This document shows positions 61,701 through 64,000 of a stretch of 64,000 nt of DNA, in pieces; position 1 is the first letter of the stretch; every line of letters begins with the position of its first letter. A program made the translations under genes and the position numbers. The notes under the pieces are model-generated. The model saw only the letters and a program-made list of their open reading frames with translations. It made no database searches and was not told the origin of the DNA. Source of the DNA: Carnegiea gigantea (taxonomy: Eukaryota > Streptophyta > Magnoliopsida > Caryophyllales > Cactaceae); contig JAKOGI010000423.1 in assembly GCA_029747015.1 (NCBI GenBank), positions 177,056-241,055 of the forward strand. Reading direction: 5' to 3'.

Positions 61701-62006
61701 TATCTGAATTCTGGAACAACATAACAGTTTATTATATGGAAAAGGAAACAGGGAAAGACTAATGGCAGAAACATAGGCAGCATTTTCAGTAAATGGTACC
61801 TTCTGTCTTATCCGAGTAGTCCAGATGTCTGAAAGAGTTGCCCTGCCTTCACCCTTCGTTAACCCAGATGGTTGATTTTGTTGTGAGTTAAGTGGTTCCC
61901 TTATTCCATCCCCATCAGCAGCATAGTTGTTCTCCACATCAGAGTCAACTCTTTGAGTAGAGGAAATCATGGCTCGCAGGACCAAGGATAGTAGAACAGA
62001 AAGTGC
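58729..62006 (-). CDS. TOM2A-type tetraspanin, C-terminal exons (5' part outside window)
   Basis: The last two exons are clear on the - strand: 62006-61800 (69 codons) and 58800-58729 (24 codons with stop), both phase 0 with GT-AG borders and a 2,999-bp intron between them. Exon 1 of the pair starts ALSVLLSLVLRAMISS, the end of the fourth membrane helix, then the acidic cytosolic tail with LTKGEGRATLSDIWTTRIRQK. The last exon continues YGLDNKGAKYQSQHQN and ends STKP. The STKG..SDIWSSRIREKYGL pattern is characteristic of plant tetraspanins related to TOM2A, a tobamovirus-multiplication host factor and membrane scaffold (family knowledge). The preceding exons with helices 1-3 were not found in 62007-64000. 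From memory it corresponds to Arabidopsis At4g28770. Confidence 0.9.
60036..60448. repeat. recent 205-bp tandem duplication in the tetraspanin intron
   Basis: Two units (about 60036-60240 and 60241-60448) are nearly identical, with about six differences. Most are A/G changes at CG or CA sites, for example CACATGG versus CACGTGG and ATCACATG versus GTCACGTG. The unit is relatively GC-rich and pyrimidine-rich on the + strand. Confidence 0.95.
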
Positions 62007-64000
62007 CTAAATAAAATAAGAAATTAGACAAAGCTGTCCAGAAGACTGAAAGATTGGTTGCGACTGTCAATGCAGCTCAAATAGATTCCCTTGCCCCATG
62101 TTCCCTCCAATAGCTTGATTTTTTTTTTTTTTTTTTAAAGAAGAAGAAGAAGAAAAGCATTATCTGCAGTCCGCGCAGTTCAACAGTAATACGTAATATT
62201 ATGTGCAAAACGGAGCCAGTCTGCTTATAGCAAAATGAAATGAAATCCATAAAACACATGAAAACAAAGTTGATAATATTACATGTTAAGATGATTGATA
62301 TGACTGCCGCAAGGCAGTTATGATGGGCAAATTCTATCTTCATGGTCACCGATACTAGTTGATTGGTAACAAACATTAATGAAGGTACACATAAATATTC
62401 ATAGATGCCAAGCATCTGCAGGTGGACGTACTTATCCTGCAGAGCACTCATTCCATTGATTAATGTATGAAGAAAATATGCTATCACTAGTATCAGATGT
62501 TAAATCTATTTCCAGATAATTGTTAGCCGGTATTGAATATATGATTGCATCTAGTAAACTAGGACTCAGAATTCAAGGGCTCTTGCACTGTATCAAAAAG
62601 GCAGTTGGAAATTTTACGGTAGCTGGTCAAGGGGGCAAGTTACAGTTGTCACATCAGAAAAGTTATATTAAGTGACTGTCTCAGAGTAGACTTTCTTTAA
62701 CATTCATCAAGGGTTCATGTGCTTCTTATTTTGGATGTTTTTGGCTTATGATAAAATTCTTCACTAAATGATAAGGTTGGCACTGCAATATCCAATTGCT
62801 CCAAAAGCATCCTACATTAGCACGATAAGTAAACCCAAAAAAAAAAAAAAAAAGGATTAATGTATTTTCTATTATTCATTATTGGTATATTGACAATGCT
62901 CACTCATTGTTCCCACGTCTATAATGCCTTAGTAGATGCGACTTCAATTTCTGGTTTTGTACTTCTTTCTTATTGGTTTAATGCTTTCGTAACAATTGTA
63001 CATCGTATGTCTCTCTTTTTGTATATTTCCACCCATTTCCAATTTGTTAACAACTCATGTTCAAAATGTTTTCAATAAGCCTATACAAGCCCAAAAAATG
63101 AATTTATAAATAATCTCTCTGCTTGCAAGAGAAAGGCTGCCTGCACTGGGTCTGAATCCTTATTCCTGTATGATCACACTGAGTGGTGGTTATTATTATC
63201 ATACTAAAGTCTCAGTCTAAGCACTGGTATGTACTCATTATTATAGCCAGGAACTTATGGGCATAATAATAACGTTAGGCATGCTTTCTGATACATAATG
63301 GCTGATACATCATGTATGATACTCCGCTACCTGTATCTGGTACTCGCAGATTCTTAAAATCTCCAGCTTAAATATGAGTGCGATAGGGGAGTACTTTAGA
63401 GTGCTGAACTATTTTCAAAAATTGATTTACAGAATGATATCGCATTCCCTTTTCTAGTCTATTTGATTATTACAAACATGATACCATTACATCTTAAAAC
63501 AATAGCAAAGTTATTTTTAGAAACTCTTGCCATAAATTATTCTTTAGAAACCAACAAAGGAAAATTTTAAAGGGCCACAGTGAATTTCCGACTTCGTGGG
63601 AATACATAAGCAGTTATCTAGATTAAATCCTTATCTGCAACTTAAGATGAGCAACAAACATGGGCACTTTGTAAGGTCTTATAAAAGCTGGAGCTGATTT
63701 CTGTGTCTCAGATGATCATATGGCACTCAGCTAATTATTATGGTAGCCACTGAAAAAGGGGGGGGGACAACTAGATGATCCAGGATTCAGTATTGCCCTC
63801 ACAAGATTGACTTTTTTTTAAAATATACTTTCCCCCACCATTTTCTCTCCCAACTTCTTAAGAATCCACACAATCCCGAAATTCAATGATAAGTATCGAT
63901 TCAAAATGTGGCCATGGCTGTTCTGCACGAAACGGCTAATTTGGAAAGGTTTTGAAGTTGCACGAACTACGATTTCACCCCACAACAGCTGCGATATGTA
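62007..64000. other. presumed tetraspanin intron up to the window edge
   Basis: No exon encoding the conserved large extracellular loop or the other helices can be read on the - strand, so this is taken as intron. It contains a T18 then (AAG)n tract at 62119-62156, an A20 tract at 62837-62854 and a G7 tract at 63760. No gene is seen on the + strand. Confidence 0.6.

Noticed and set aside
1..64000. A defence island, biosynthetic cluster or other co-regulated system
   Set aside because: The recognisable genes are separate eukaryotic housekeeping genes with their own introns and mixed orientation; nothing ties them into one system beyond ancient synteny.

Overview
This window is nuclear DNA of a flowering plant, most likely a eudicot with a repeat-rich genome. 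The evidence is AT-rich sequence, GT-AG introns, chloroplast-targeted nuclear proteins and abundant decayed LTR retrotransposons. I cannot name the species. No bacterial, CRISPR or phage-like features are present.

Genes from left to right are: (1) a LOW PSII ACCUMULATION 1-like chloroplast membrane protein, 4775-7652 (+); (2) psaE, photosystem I subunit IV, 9471-10104 (-); (3) an unrecognised plant protein gene in at least 8 exons, 15694-19188 (+), with an unresolved one-base frame problem at one junction; (4) a TRM/LONGIFOLIA-type DUF3741-DUF4378 protein, 34565-38717 (+), with a 5'-UTR exon ending at 33140; (5) a possible two-exon gene for a 96-residue basic protein, 57829-58221 (+); and (6) the last two exons of a TOM2A-type tetraspanin, 58729-62006 (-), whose 5' exons lie past the right edge. 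From memory, genes 1, 2, 4 and 6 are in the same order as Arabidopsis At4g28740, At4g28750, At4g28760 and At4g28770. The window is therefore an old conserved block stretched by transposons.

The gaps are filled by mobile DNA. At 21.7-29.4 kb there are remnants of at least two Ty1/copia elements (-), one split by a 1,212-bp CACTA element with a clean 3-bp target duplication. A 435-bp Tourist-like MITE lies at 30.0 kb. A decayed copia element (+) spans 40.2-47.2 kb and is split by a 3,223-bp TG...CA element, probably a solo LTR, with a perfect 5-bp target duplication. A decayed Ty3/gypsy element (-) spans 48.3-55.0 kb and is itself split by a 693-bp hAT-like element. tRNA-derived SINE-like sequences and several tandem duplications fill the rest.

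Functionally, genes 1 and 2 both serve the thylakoid photosystems, gene 4 is a cytoskeleton and growth factor, and gene 6 is a membrane scaffold. They are independent genes, not an operon. I found no convincing new multi-gene system. The most interesting items are the two unrecognised genes, the datable nested insertions, and some unexplained repeat arrays.
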